In this document: positions 8,819 to 15,800 of the stretch, one piece after another
How positions within the stretch are numbered: position 1 is the stretch's first letter
How the letters are laid out: every line of letters starts with the position of its first letter
DNA from: DAIOXA01 sp050949165
GTDB lineage: Bacteria; Bacillota; Proteinivoracia; UBA4975
Direction of reading: 5' to 3'
Assembly (NCBI GenBank): GCA_050949165.1
Contig: JBMNFF010000009.1
Coordinates: 253,984 to 317,983, forward strand
Length of the DNA: 64,000 nucleotides
The notes under the pieces: model-generated
Told to the model about the DNA's origin: nothing
Databases searched by the model: none
The model's input: only the letters and a program-made list of their open reading frames with translations
Program-made: the position numbers and the translations under genes

Positions 8819-9928
8819 ATATTCAATCAGGTATGTCGTAACAAGACGGATATAAGAATCCATGCTTGGAAAGATGCCAACAACAGATGTCCGCCGACGA
8901 ATCTCCCTGTTAAGCCGCTCTAACATGTTCGTTGAGGATATCTTCCTAGCATCTAGCCGGTTAAAATTGTAGAACTGTAAGGAGTCTTCCAAGCCAGATT
9001 CAAGAACTTCTACTGCTCCAGGGTATTGGTTTTCGTAGGTGTCCATCAATGCATCGGCGTATTTCTTAGCACTTTCAAGATCCGGCTGCAACCAGATTTG
9101 CTTCAACCTATCAGCAAAAGCTGCTTTGCCTTTGGCGGGCAGGTGAGCCAAGATGTTACGCATGAAGTGCACTTTACAACGCTGCCAACTGCAACCGATA
9201 AATGACGTCTGAACAGCTTTTACCAACCCTTTGTGAGCATCGGACACTACCAGCCATGTATCTTTGAGGCCCCTGTCCTTTAGCCTCTGGAACAGCTCCT
9301 TGTAGGTAGCCTCAGACTCATCCTGCATCGGCTCAATGGCTAATATGTCGCGCCTGCCGCTTTCATCAAGCCCGACAACTACAAGGACTGCCATGTTCTT
9401 CACGTGCCGGTCATACCTAATCTTCTCGTATAATGCATCAACCCATAGGACAGGATACGTCTTTTTCAACGGACGTTTCCGGAAAGCTTCCACCTGATCG
9501 TTTAATTCCCTTGTGATTTGAGAAACCTGGCTTCGGGAGATTGAGTCGATGCCAAGGCTCTTGGCCAGCTTCTCAATCTTGCGGGTGGAAACTCCGTTAA
9601 CATAGGCCTCCTGGATAACATTCATAAGGGCAACTTCTGATCGTTTCTTTTCAGTTACGAAGAAGGGAATGTAGCCGCCTTTGCGCAACTTAGGGACAAA
9701 CAAATACAGGGTCCCCATTCTAGTGTCGAACCGGCGGACACGGTACCCGGAGCGGTATCCGGACCTTTCTGAGTTACGCTCTGACTTGGAAGCATTGACC
9801 TTAGATGTTACTTCGGCTTCCATAAGTTGCTCGCACAGCCACTTCAGCATCGAGAGCATTGGGTCTTCTTCTGACATGAATTGCAATAGCATTTTCTCGA
9901 AGTTTCCAGTAGAATAAGAGTAAGCCAT
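8819..9928 (-). pseudogene. IS256-family (mutator-type) transposase, 3' end displaced
   Basis: The main part of the transposase, about 370 residues, keeps the catalytic residues: D in LWVDALYEK, D in VVSDAHKGL and E in NMLERLNREI. The ATG at 9928 has AAGGAG 9 nt upstream and is better than the in-frame TTG at 9937. After LIEY the frame runs into the right tip of the inserted transposon and stops at 8807-8809. The genuine last 27 residues are at 5750-5839. Losing only the C-terminal tail might leave partial activity, but I call it a pseudogene. Confidence 0.85.
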
Positions 9929-10076
9929 CGGTAACAACTCCTTTTGGTTTGCTCGTCACTTACCATTTCGGGGTTGCCGATGGTTTTTCCTTTTTACTTT
10001 TGCGAACTTAATTGTACACTATCCGTCCTAAGTTCCCTATATAGGAGTAGAAAAGCTTTTCAGGAGGGAACACAAG

Positions 10077-10430
10077 ATGGGTTGGGCAAAGTACTGTGAA
10101 GACAATCTCAGCATCTATAACGACCGGATATTCATGGCCCAGGTAAAACCGGTAGCCTACCGACTGCCGCAAGTCGAGAATGTCCGTCTTGTTAACCGGG
10201 AAAAGTCCCGGGAAGTGAAAAACAAACTGGTACCCAGTGGCAGCAGATGCGGGCTTGAGCTTAGTTTCGAGGCCACGCCCGATAAGAAAACCGTAACGAA
10301 GCTTCGCCTAAACGGTTGGTGGTGGAGCAAGGCCAGATCCTGCTGGTGCAATACGAATACGACCGATAACCGCAAATACGTCAGGACGACCTTCAGTGGA
10401 TGCCCCTTCCACTTGATCGCCGTCACCTAA
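10077..10430 (+). CDS. Hypothetical protein, 117 aa
   Basis: Starts at an ATG preceded by CAGGAGGG at good spacing. The N-terminus (MGWAKYCEDNLSIYNDR) looks folded and polar; the C-terminal half contains WWWSKARSCWCN. No domain is recognised. It is followed 21 nt later by another small gene with its own ribosome-binding site, so the two form a small operon just downstream of the IS256 element. A palindrome GAAAAGCTTTTC lies between the element and the ribosome-binding site. Likely real because of the Shine-Dalgarno and the pairing with the next gene. Confidence 0.55.
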   Translation: MGWAKYCEDNLSIYNDRIFMAQVKPVAYRLPQVENVRLVNREKSREVKNKLVPSGSRCGLELSFEATPDKKTVTKLRLNGWWWSKARSCWCNTNTTDNRKYVRTTFSGCPFHLIAVT

Positions 10431-10451
10431 TACTTGAAAAGGAGAAGATTT

Positions 10452-10718
10452 ATGAACGCTTTATCAATCGCAGAAAAGAAGGCCCTTGAGCTGATGCAGA
10501 AGGATAACTTCCGCGGTATTTCGAAAGACAACGTAATGCAGCTGATGTCCATCCTGGACAAAGTTGATCCTGAGGTTGCAAAAAACATTATCGCCCAGCT
10601 GCCGGAAGCAATCAGGGGGTCGGTCGAACTGGAAAAAGCATACTCCTGGAACCGGCAACGCAAAGTGCAGGAAATCCGGCAACGAAATATCAGAACTTTC
10701 GGCAACGTAATGTCATAG
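10452..10718 (+). CDS. Hypothetical protein, 88 aa, 3' end inside a repeat array
   Basis: ATG at 10452 with AAAGGAGAAG just upstream; the in-frame TTG at 10434 lies before that site and is less likely. Residues 1-60 are helical and polar (MNALSIAEKKALELMQKDN; ISKDNVMQLMSILDKVD). From about residue 68 the coding sequence is made of the 23-bp tandem repeats, giving a low-complexity R/Q/N tail. The original C-terminus may therefore have been replaced when the repeat-bearing element arrived. Function unknown. Confidence 0.5.
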   Translation: MNALSIAEKKALELMQKDNFRGISKDNVMQLMSILDKVDPEVAKNIIAQLPEAIRGSVELEKAYSWNRQRKVQEIRQRNIRTFGNVMS

Positions 10719-10792
10719 AAAACGGCAACGCAATGTCATGAAATCCGGCAATCAAATGTCAGAGTTTTCGGCAAGGAAAGTAAGGATTCCAC
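10654..10792. repeat. 23-bp tandem repeat array (six units)
   Basis: The motif GGCAACGxAATGTCA and relatives begin at 10654, 10678, 10701, 10724, 10747 and 10770, a spacing of 24, 23, 23, 23 and 23 bp. Units differ at several positions, so this is an old or functionally constrained array. The last unit runs into a unique 30-40 bp stretch and then the truncated IS3 copy. Multiple repeats of this look occur at the ends of IS21-family elements, where the transposase binds; no IS21 genes remain here. Confidence 0.75.
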
Positions 10793-10825
10793 CGGGAGCA
10801 ACTCCTTTAAGGTAAGATTTTTTCA

Positions 10826-11372
10826 TAAAGTTGGCGCCTCTATCACTATGGAATATAAGCTTCTCTATCTTCTTACCAGCAATAGCGTGCTTGAAGGTAC
10901 CTATTACAAATTCAGCGCTATTATGGTTGCCTACCGTATATGCGACTACTTCATTGTTAAACAGATCAAGTATCGTGCACAAATACAACGGCTTCCATCC
11001 AAAGCGCAGCTGAGTTACATCGGCAACCCATTTTTGGTTAGGAGCAGAAGCTGCGAAGTCCCTGTTCAGGATATTCTCTGCAATAATGGCCTCCGGAACT
11101 TTAGGTAGCTTTTTCCGCTTCCTGCGTATTATTGCACGGATGTTAAGTTCCTTCATAAGCCTATATATCCTTTTATGGTTCACAATTATTCCCCTGGCCC
11201 TAAGCCACAATTTAATTCTTGGTAGGCCATAAGTACATCGCGATTTCATATAGCATTCAGAGATTTTATCCTTTAGTTTGAGTTCTTCAATGTCAGCATC
11301 GGTTAGAGTCCTGGATCGTTTTAGCCATTTGTAGTATCCAGATCTACTTACGCCGGTGAGCTGGCATAGCAA
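10826..11372 (-). pseudogene. IS3-family orfB (rve transposase), C-terminally truncated
   Basis: Same frame as the complete orfB at 13492-14298 up to HSDRGANF. The frame then continues into foreign DNA (down to 10752). The third catalytic residue, the E of NACIESFF in the full copy, is lost, so this copy cannot be catalytically active. Confidence 0.88.
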
Positions 11373-11446
11373 GTCAACGGTGTAGCTTGCATTAGTGCTA
11401 CTTAACTCTTTAATGCCGGTGTATTCAATTACCTTGCTTCTCTTGC

Positions 11447-11767
11447 TTAACGCCCCCCTCTGAGCTCTATCAACTTTTTTAAGATAGCCACCTCGGCTTC
11501 TAACTCATGTATTCTTTGCTCATCGGGATTAGAGAACTTCTTGGGACGCCCCTTATTAGGCCCCGTTGCTTTCCCGCGCTTGCTTTCTAGTCCAGCTACG
11601 CCATGTTGCTGATAGGCCTGTACCCATCTGTGCAAAAGACTCCTGTGGACATTATGCTTGTTTGAAACGTCAGCAAAGGAAAGCCGATTGGGACCAGATT
11701 GGCCGCGCAAATATTCCAGAACAAGAGTTAGCTTAAAGTCCACAGGATATGAACTATTTGTCTTCAT
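11447..11767 (-). CDS. IS3-family OrfA (HTH protein), copy 1
   Basis: 106 residues. An N-terminal helix-turn-helix (LSFADVSNKHNVHRSLLHRW) is followed by a basic linker and a C-terminal leucine-rich helix (IHELEAEVAILKKLIEL), the usual OrfA layout. It differs from copy 2 by one residue near the N-terminus. The gene ends in a run of six G on its coding strand just before its stop, a possible -1 frameshift site for making an OrfAB fusion. Because orfB of this copy is truncated, OrfA may act only as an inhibitor of the complete copy. Confidence 0.85.
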   Translation of the reverse strand: MKTNSSYPVDFKLTLVLEYLRGQSGPNRLSFADVSNKHNVHRSLLHRWVQAYQQHGVAGLESKRGKATGPNKGRPKKFSNPDEQRIHELEAEVAILKKLIELRGGR

Positions 11768-11834
11768 TTTATCTCCCTCCAGGTACTAGTATAGTCGCTG
11801 ACTTTTTATTGTCTACCTAGAGGGGATAATACCA

Positions 11835-11950
11835 CGCTTCTCTTTGTCGCGCAACAGAAGATCTACGCGCGACATGGGCCCGTCGTCAAGCCTGAATAGC
11901 CTCTTGTCGCCCAGCCGGGGCTTCAGCAAATCAGGATTGGGAGCGGACAA
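11835..11950 (-). pseudogene. Coding-like remnant abutting the IS3 right end
   Basis: On the minus strand an open frame from a TTG at 11950 reads PNPDLLKPRLGDKRLFRLDD and on to RDKEK before entering the IS3 element. It looks like a genuine protein fragment rather than random sequence, but I cannot name the family and the downstream part is gone. The stretch next to the element (CGCTTCTCTTTGTCGCGC) is the reverse complement of the repeat that flanks the second IS3 copy. Confidence 0.35.
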
Positions 11951-11966
11951 TTAGATTCCCTGGCGA

Positions 11967-11995
11967 TTGTCACTCTACTTTCCCGATGATACAAT
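11967..11995 (+). promoter_or_regulatory. Sigma-A promoter of the ybjQ-type gene
   Basis: TTGTCA (11967-11972) and TACAAT (11990-11995) are separated by exactly 17 bp, 46 nt before the chosen GTG start. Confidence 0.75.
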
Positions 11996-12041
11996 CACAT
12001 AAGATACCAATTTCTTATCATGGGAAAAGGAGATGGATACT

Positions 12042-12362
12042 GTGATTGTAACCACCACGCCCAATGTAGAGGGCAAATCCATCCTGGAGTACAAGGGAAT
12101 TGTGTTCGGAGAAGTCGTCTCTGGGGTAGACTTTATCAAGGATTTTGCAGCAGGTCTGACTAACTTTTTTGGCGGCCGCTCAGGCTCCTACGAAGGCGAG
12201 TTAATCGAGGCCAGGGAAGCCGCTTTAGCAGAAATGGAGAGGCGGGCCGCTACCTTGGGAGCTAATGCCATTGTAGGGGTGGATATCGATTATGAGGTCT
12301 TAGGCCAAGGCGGCAACATGCTCATGGTAACTGCCTCGGGAACAGCAGTATTCGTAAAATAA
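12042..12362 (+). CDS. YbjQ/UPF0145 (DUF74) heavy-metal-binding-domain protein
   Basis: 106 residues. The start is set by AAAAGGAG placed 9 nt before the GTG at 12042; the ATG at 12033 touches that site and is too close. The GTG start also gives MIVTTTPNVEGK, the usual beginning of this family. Conserved family features are seen: FFGGRSGSYE, LGANAIVGVDIDYE and MLMVTASGTAV. The family forms pentameric small beta/alpha proteins; a metal-related role is proposed from sequence, but the function is not settled. It stands alone between two mobile elements with its own promoter and terminator. Confidence 0.85.
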   Translation: MIVTTTPNVEGKSILEYKGIVFGEVVSGVDFIKDFAAGLTNFFGGRSGSYEGELIEAREAALAEMERRAATLGANAIVGVDIDYEVLGQGGNMLMVTASGTAVFVK

Positions 12363-12390
12363 TACCTCCGAGGATAGAATCCATCAATTT

Positions 12391-12420
12391 CCCCTGCCCT
12401 TGTAAAGCAGGGGACTTTTA
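12391..12420 (+). terminator. Terminator after the ybjQ-type gene
   Basis: CCCCTGC / GCAGGGG stem (12391-12397, 12407-12413) with a 9-nt loop, followed by ACTTTTA. Moderately strong. Confidence 0.65.
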
Positions 12421-12544
12421 CTTGACGAATTATCGAACATATGTTAGCATGATGCTGCAATTCAGATTACTTGCATCACAACCAAACTGAATTTCCACGC
12501 GACATCATGGTTCCGTAGAGATTTTATGTTTGGGAGGTGCTGTA

Positions 12545-13321
12545 ATGCCCAGGCAGCCCAGGGAGGTAAGTCCAACCGGTATCTACCACGTTATGGTTCG
12601 GGGAATAGCCAAAATGGACCTGTTCCCCAGCGTTGCCGATAAGTCCAGGTACATGACCACACTGCAAAAATATAAGGACCTCATTGAAATCAAGATTTAT
12701 GCCTATTGCCTGATGGACAACCACGTTCATTTGCTTCTGCGGGAAAAGGAGAATAACCTGGCTACAGTGATGAAACGGATAAATATCAGTTTCTCACAGT
12801 ACTTCAACAAGAGATACTCTCGAGTTGGCCATGTCTTTCAAAACCGATATCGCAGCGATCCCATAGAAGATGAAACCCATTTCCTGCACTGTGCGCGGTA
12901 TATACACAATAATCCGGTTAAGGCTGGGCTGGTGCAGGCCCCGGCAAACTATTTGTGGAGTAGCTACGGTATCTATCTGGCCGGTGCCCCCAATAATTTG
13001 GTGGATACCGGTCCCCTTCTTGGTTGTTACGCCTCCAGCCGTCAGCAAGCTTTAATAGCACTGAGGGACTTTACTGAAAAGGATCAGTCCAGACTATATT
13101 CCTTTTCAGAAGTTGAAGAGGAGCGGGATCAGGATCGCCAAGATCAAATTAGGAAATCAGTCAGGGCGGTTTTGGCAAGATACGGAGCAAGGAGGATGGA
13201 CTCAATCCCCGGTGTTCAGCGCCGCGAGGTCCTCCAGGCCATCAAAGCTGAAACAGATGGCTCCTTACGGGAAATAGCGGCCGTTCTGGATGTCAGTAAA
13301 GACATCCTGTGGCGCGCCTAG
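12545..13321 (+). CDS. REP-associated tyrosine transposase (Y1/HUH, RAYT)
   Basis: 258 residues from the ATG at 12545, which has GGGAGGT upstream; the TTG at 12530 is weaker. The N-terminus PRQPREVSPTGIYHVMVRG is typical of Y1_Tnp proteins. The HUH motif is NHVHLLL and the nucleophile tyrosine is expected in CARYIHNNPVKAGL. The last 80 residues (REVLQAIKAETDGSLREIAA) look like a DnaA-C-type helix-turn-helix. RAYTs mobilise or maintain small palindromic repeats. Matching 41-bp repeats lie 60 nt downstream, which makes them the natural substrate candidate. A strong terminator follows. Appears intact. Confidence 0.88.
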   Translation: MPRQPREVSPTGIYHVMVRGIAKMDLFPSVADKSRYMTTLQKYKDLIEIKIYAYCLMDNHVHLLLREKENNLATVMKRINISFSQYFNKRYSRVGHVFQNRYRSDPIEDETHFLHCARYIHNNPVKAGLVQAPANYLWSSYGIYLAGAPNNLVDTGPLLGCYASSRQQALIALRDFTEKDQSRLYSFSEVEEERDQDRQDQIRKSVRAVLARYGARRMDSIPGVQRREVLQAIKAETDGSLREIAAVLDVSKDILWRA

Positions 13322-13332
13322 GTCAAGATATA

Positions 13333-13366
13333 AAAACCCGTCGGGTTAATTCCGACGGGTTTTAGT
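13333..13366 (+). terminator. Terminator of the RAYT gene
   Basis: A perfect 12-bp stem AAAACCCGTCGG / CCGACGGGTTTT (13333-13344, 13352-13363) with a 7-nt loop, 11 nt after the stop codon. The A and T tracts make it bidirectional. Confidence 0.88.
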
Positions 13367-13380
13367 TGAGCATTTAATCT

Positions 13381-13449
13381 GCCAAGGAGACTGCGACAAG
13401 GAGAAACGTCCCTGATGTCGCGCCAAGGAGATTGCGACAAGGAGAAGCG
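13381..13449. repeat. 41-bp direct repeat pair, second copy split by IS3
   Basis: Unit A (13381-13421) begins GCCAAGGAGACTGCGACAAG and ends in TGATGTCGC. Unit B starts at 13422 with only small differences, runs to GAGAAGCG at 13449, is interrupted by the IS3 element, and resumes at 14764 (TCCCCGGTGTCGCGC), ending at the dapF stop codon. The units contain GCGAC / GTCGC pairs that could form hairpins, as expected of REP-like substrates of the adjacent RAYT. Confidence 0.75.
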
Positions 13450-13491
13450 TGGACTTACCCCTGTCAAGTAGACAAATAAATATCTGCAACA

Positions 13492-14298
13492 CTATGCTGC
13501 GTTTCTGCGGCGGTATGCAACCGGGCTGCTACCTAGTTTCAGTTGAATACGTTCATTATTGTACCAATGTATGTATCTGGAGATCGCTTTCCTAATCTCG
13601 GCTTCTGTCTGCAAGTTCTCCAGGTAGAAGGTTTCCGCTTTCAGATGGCTAAAAAAAGACTCTATGCAAGCATTATCCCAGCAGTTACCCGTTCTCGACA
13701 TGCTTGGCTCGATCCCGTATTCCAACAGTGTTTCTTGGAACCTTTTCGATGTAAAGTTGGCGCCTCTATCACTATGGAATATAAGCTTCTCTATCTTCTT
13801 ACCAGCAATAGCGTGCTTGAAGGTACCTATTACAAATTCAGCGCTATTATGGTTGCCTACCGTATATGCGACTACTTCATTGTTAAACAGATCAAGTATC
13901 GTGCACAAATACAACGGCTTCCATCCAAAGCGCAGCTGAGTTACATCGGCAACCCATTTTTGGTTAGGAGCAGAAGCTGCGAAGTCCCTGTTCAGGATAT
14001 TCTCTGCAATAATGGCCTCCGGAACTTTAGGTAGCTTTTTCCGCTTCCTGCGTATTATTGCACGGATGTTAAGTTCCTTCATAAGCCTATATATCCTTTT
14101 ATGGTTCACAATTATTCCCCTGGCCCTAAGCCACAATTTAATTCTTGGTAGGCCATAAGTACATCGCGATTTCATATAGCATTCAGAGATTTTATCCTTT
14201 AGTTTGAGTTCTTCAATGTCAGCATCGGTTAGAGTCCTGGATCGTTTTAGCCATTTGTAGTATCCAGATCTACTTACGCCGGTGAGCTGGCATAGCAA
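13492..14298 (-). CDS. IS3-family OrfB transposase (rve/DDE)
   Basis: 268 residues as called from a TTG. The same frame is open upstream to the end of orfA (VIEYTGIKELSSTNASYTVD), so the working product is probably an OrfAB fusion made by -1 frameshifting. The frameshift candidate is the run of six G at the end of orfA (14379-14384). An N-terminal HTH_21 segment is followed by the integrase core: D in WVADVTQLRF, D in FHSDRGANF, E in NACIESFFSHLK. A C-terminal YIHWYNNERIQ is typical of the family. The triad is complete and the element has both ends, so this copy may be active and may mobilise copy 1 remnants only poorly. Confidence 0.92.
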   Translation of the reverse strand: MLCQLTGVSRSGYYKWLKRSRTLTDADIEELKLKDKISECYMKSRCTYGLPRIKLWLRARGIIVNHKRIYRLMKELNIRAIIRRKRKKLPKVPEAIIAENILNRDFAASAPNQKWVADVTQLRFGWKPLYLCTILDLFNNEVVAYTVGNHNSAEFVIGTFKHAIAGKKIEKLIFHSDRGANFTSKRFQETLLEYGIEPSMSRTGNCWDNACIESFFSHLKAETFYLENLQTEAEIRKAISRYIHWYNNERIQLKLGSSPVAYRRRNAA

Positions 14299-14372
14299 GT
14301 CAACGGTGTAGCTTGCATTAGTGCTACTTAACTCTTTAATGCCGGTGTATTCAATTACCTTGCTTCTCTTGC

Positions 14373-14693
14373 TTAACGCCCCCCTCTGAGCTCTATCAAC
14401 TTTTTTAAGATAGCCACCTCGGCTTCTAACTCATGTATTCTTTGCTCATCGGGATTAGAGAACTTCTTGGGACGCCCCTTATTAGGCCCCGTTGCTTTCC
14501 CGCGCTTGCTTTCTAGTCCAGCTACGCCATGTTGCTGATAGGCCTGTACCCATCTGTGCAAAAGACTCCTGTGGACATTATGCTTGTTTGAAACGTCAGC
14601 AAAGGAAAGCCGATTGGGACCAGATTGGCCGCGCAAATATTCCAGAACAAGAGTTAGCTTAAAGTCCACAGGATATGAACAATTTGTCTTCAT
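14373..14693 (-). CDS. IS3-family OrfA (HTH protein), copy 2
   Basis: 106 residues, identical to copy 1 except Cys for Ser at residue 4. It has a helix-turn-helix in the first half and a leucine-rich C-terminal helix. The last codons (E-L-R-G-G-R) cover the six-G run proposed as the -1 slippage site. It is 74 nt upstream of the annotated orfB start but continuous with its open frame. Confidence 0.9.
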   Translation of the reverse strand: MKTNCSYPVDFKLTLVLEYLRGQSGPNRLSFADVSNKHNVHRSLLHRWVQAYQQHGVAGLESKRGKATGPNKGRPKKFSNPDEQRIHELEAEVAILKKLIELRGGR

Positions 14694-14777
14694 TTTATCT
14701 CCCTCCAGGTACTAGTATAGTCGCTGACTTTTTATTGTCTACCTAGAGGGGATAATACCAGCGTCCCCGGTGTCGCG

Positions 14778-15593
14778 CTAGAGGGCGTCGGGCTGAATTG
14801 TGCCCCGGGCAATGATCAGGGCGTTGCCTTGAAGCCAGACGTCGATGAAGCGGTCCCGGCTGCGCTGGAACCCGACCTGAAGGGTACCGCCCCTGGTTTC
14901 GACGCTTATGGGGGAGGTGAGGTCGGGAAAGGTCAAGCTGGCAACCAGAGCAGAGGCGGTGGCGCCGGTCCCGCAGGCCAGGGTCTCTGCCTCGACACCC
15001 CGTTCGAAGGTGCGCACCCGAAGGCCGCCATTATCCCTGGCGACGAAGTTGACATTGGTTCCGTTGGGGAAGAAGCGGTGCTGGCGCACCCGCAGGCCTT
15101 CCTGATGGAATTTGGCGTCGGGCCAGGTCCAGGCTTCGTCGGAAAAGACCACAGCGTGGGGGACGCCAACGCAGATATAATCCAGTTTGGGCAGTCCCTG
15201 GAGGGACAGGTAGCGCTTGGGCAATTCCACCGGCGGCATAGCCAGGCGCACTTGCTGGTCCTCTACTTGGGCAAGGTACAGACCGGCATCGGTCTCCACC
15301 CGCATCATCTTGGGACAGATTCCCATATCGGCCACATAACGGGCAAAGCAGCGCAGGCCATTTCCGCACATCTCGCCATTGCTGCCGTCGGCATTGTAAA
15401 AATCCATCCGGATATCCGCCTGTAGAGAATTCTCGACAAAGATCATGCCATCTGCGCCCAAGGAAAGCCGCCGCCGACACAACTTCCTGGCCAACTCCCC
15501 CTTATTCGGGTCGGCAATCTGGCCCGAACGGTTATCCAGGATGATGAAATCATTGCCGCAACCGGCCATTTTAGTAAATTCTATACTGAGCAT
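14778..15593 (-). CDS. dapF: Diaminopimelate epimerase
   Basis: 271 residues, the usual length. The family interconverts LL- and meso-diaminopimelate without a cofactor, using two cysteines. Both are present: C76 in NGEMCGNGLRC and C207 in ETLACGTGATAS. The N-terminus reads KMAGCGNDF where most enzymes have H-G-x-GNDF. It is preceded by a perfect sigma-54 promoter, which is odd for a lysine/peptidoglycan gene and suggests condition-dependent use, perhaps on another amino acid. The adjacent sigma-54 activator (15801-17639) is the likely regulator. The 3' end abuts the 41-bp repeat broken by IS3. Confidence 0.92.
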   Translation of the reverse strand: MLSIEFTKMAGCGNDFIILDNRSGQIADPNKGELARKLCRRRLSLGADGMIFVENSLQADIRMDFYNADGSNGEMCGNGLRCFARYVADMGICPKMMRVETDAGLYLAQVEDQQVRLAMPPVELPKRYLSLQGLPKLDYICVGVPHAVVFSDEAWTWPDAKFHQEGLRVRQHRFFPNGTNVNFVARDNGGLRVRTFERGVEAETLACGTGATASALVASLTFPDLTSPISVETRGGTLQVGFQRSRDRFIDVWLQGNALIIARGTIQPDAL

Positions 15594-15648
15594 GCAATCA
15601 AATCCTTTCCTTAGGACTTTCGGAACGCGTATTTTACTTTCCTATAGA

Positions 15649-15664
15649 AGCAAGTTGCATGCCA
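15649..15664 (-). promoter_or_regulatory. Sigma-54 promoter of dapF
   Basis: On the minus strand the sequence is TGGCATGCAACTTGCT. It matches TGGCAYRNNNNTTGCW at every fixed position, with GG and GC 10 nt apart. Transcription would start about 12 nt downstream, leaving a leader of roughly 45 nt before the dapF ATG. Confidence 0.85.
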
Positions 15665-15681
15665 GCGTCAAATCAAAGACC

Positions 15682-15749
15682 AGCCCCTCAGGGTGTGTTC
15701 ACTATCAGGAATAGGTCGAGGGGCAGCCCCAACAAAGTTAAGCCCCTCA
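15682..15749 (-). promoter_or_regulatory. Candidate enhancer sites for the sigma-54 activator
   Basis: AGCCCCTCA occurs at 15682-15690 and 15741-15749, with an inverted GAGGGGC at 15718-15724, about 20-100 bp upstream of the dapF sigma-54 promoter. Repeated motifs at this distance fit activator-binding sites. Assignment is by position and repetition only. Confidence 0.4.
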
Positions 15750-15764
15750 CCGGAGAAAGCCCGT

Positions 15765-15791
15765 GCAAAAAGGGAACAGCGCTGTTCCCTT
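15765..15791 (-). terminator. Terminator of the sigma-54 activator gene
   Basis: A perfect 22-bp palindrome AAGGGAACAGC / GCTGTTCCCTT (15770-15791). On the minus strand it is followed by TTTTTG. Confidence 0.8.
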
Positions 15792-15800
15792 AAGTAAACA

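Larger units (their letters stand above)
5701..10023. mobile_element. IS256-family element, interrupted by a second transposon
   Basis: The ends are imperfect inverted repeats. The left end reads GTGTCAAG...GTTCGCAAAA (5705-5726). The right end, read inward, is GTGTACAATTAAGTTCGCAAAA (10019-9998), and 17 of 22 bases match. The element is bounded by the 8-bp direct repeat CGTCCTAA at 5693-5700 and 10024-10031, the usual target-duplication size for IS256. The match continues 3 bp into the left end. The transposase gene is on the minus strand and is cut in two by the transposon at 5840-8818. The uninterrupted element would be about 1.34 kb. Confidence 0.85.
10826..11834 (-). mobile_element. IS3-family element, copy 1, left-truncated
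   Basis: By reading, this 1009-bp stretch matches 13752-14760 of the complete copy with at least one difference (Ser for Cys in OrfA). The left 302 bp, including the inverted repeat and the end of orfB, are missing. Similarity stops abruptly at 10826 next to the 23-bp repeat array. The right end is intact and finishes in CA at 11834. It is non-autonomous in its present form. Confidence 0.9.
13450..14760 (-). mobile_element. Complete IS3-family element, copy 2 (1311 bp)
   Basis: The left end is TGGACTTACCCCTGTCAAG followed by TAGACAA; the right end read inward is TGGTATTATCCCCTCTAGG followed by TAGACAA. These are related imperfect inverted repeats starting in TG, as in the IS3 family. The 3-bp duplication GCG is at 13447-13449 and 14761-14763. 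It carries orfA and orfB on the minus strand, both intact. It sits inside the second 41-bp repeat unit. Confidence 0.93.

Noticed and set aside
10654..10792. CRISPR array made of 23-bp units
   Set aside because: The units are contiguous with no spacers and vary in sequence; no cas genes are near.
15594..15769. Lysine riboswitch upstream of dapF
   Set aside because: I could not find the conserved core of the lysine riboswitch; a sigma-54 promoter and repeated motifs explain the region.
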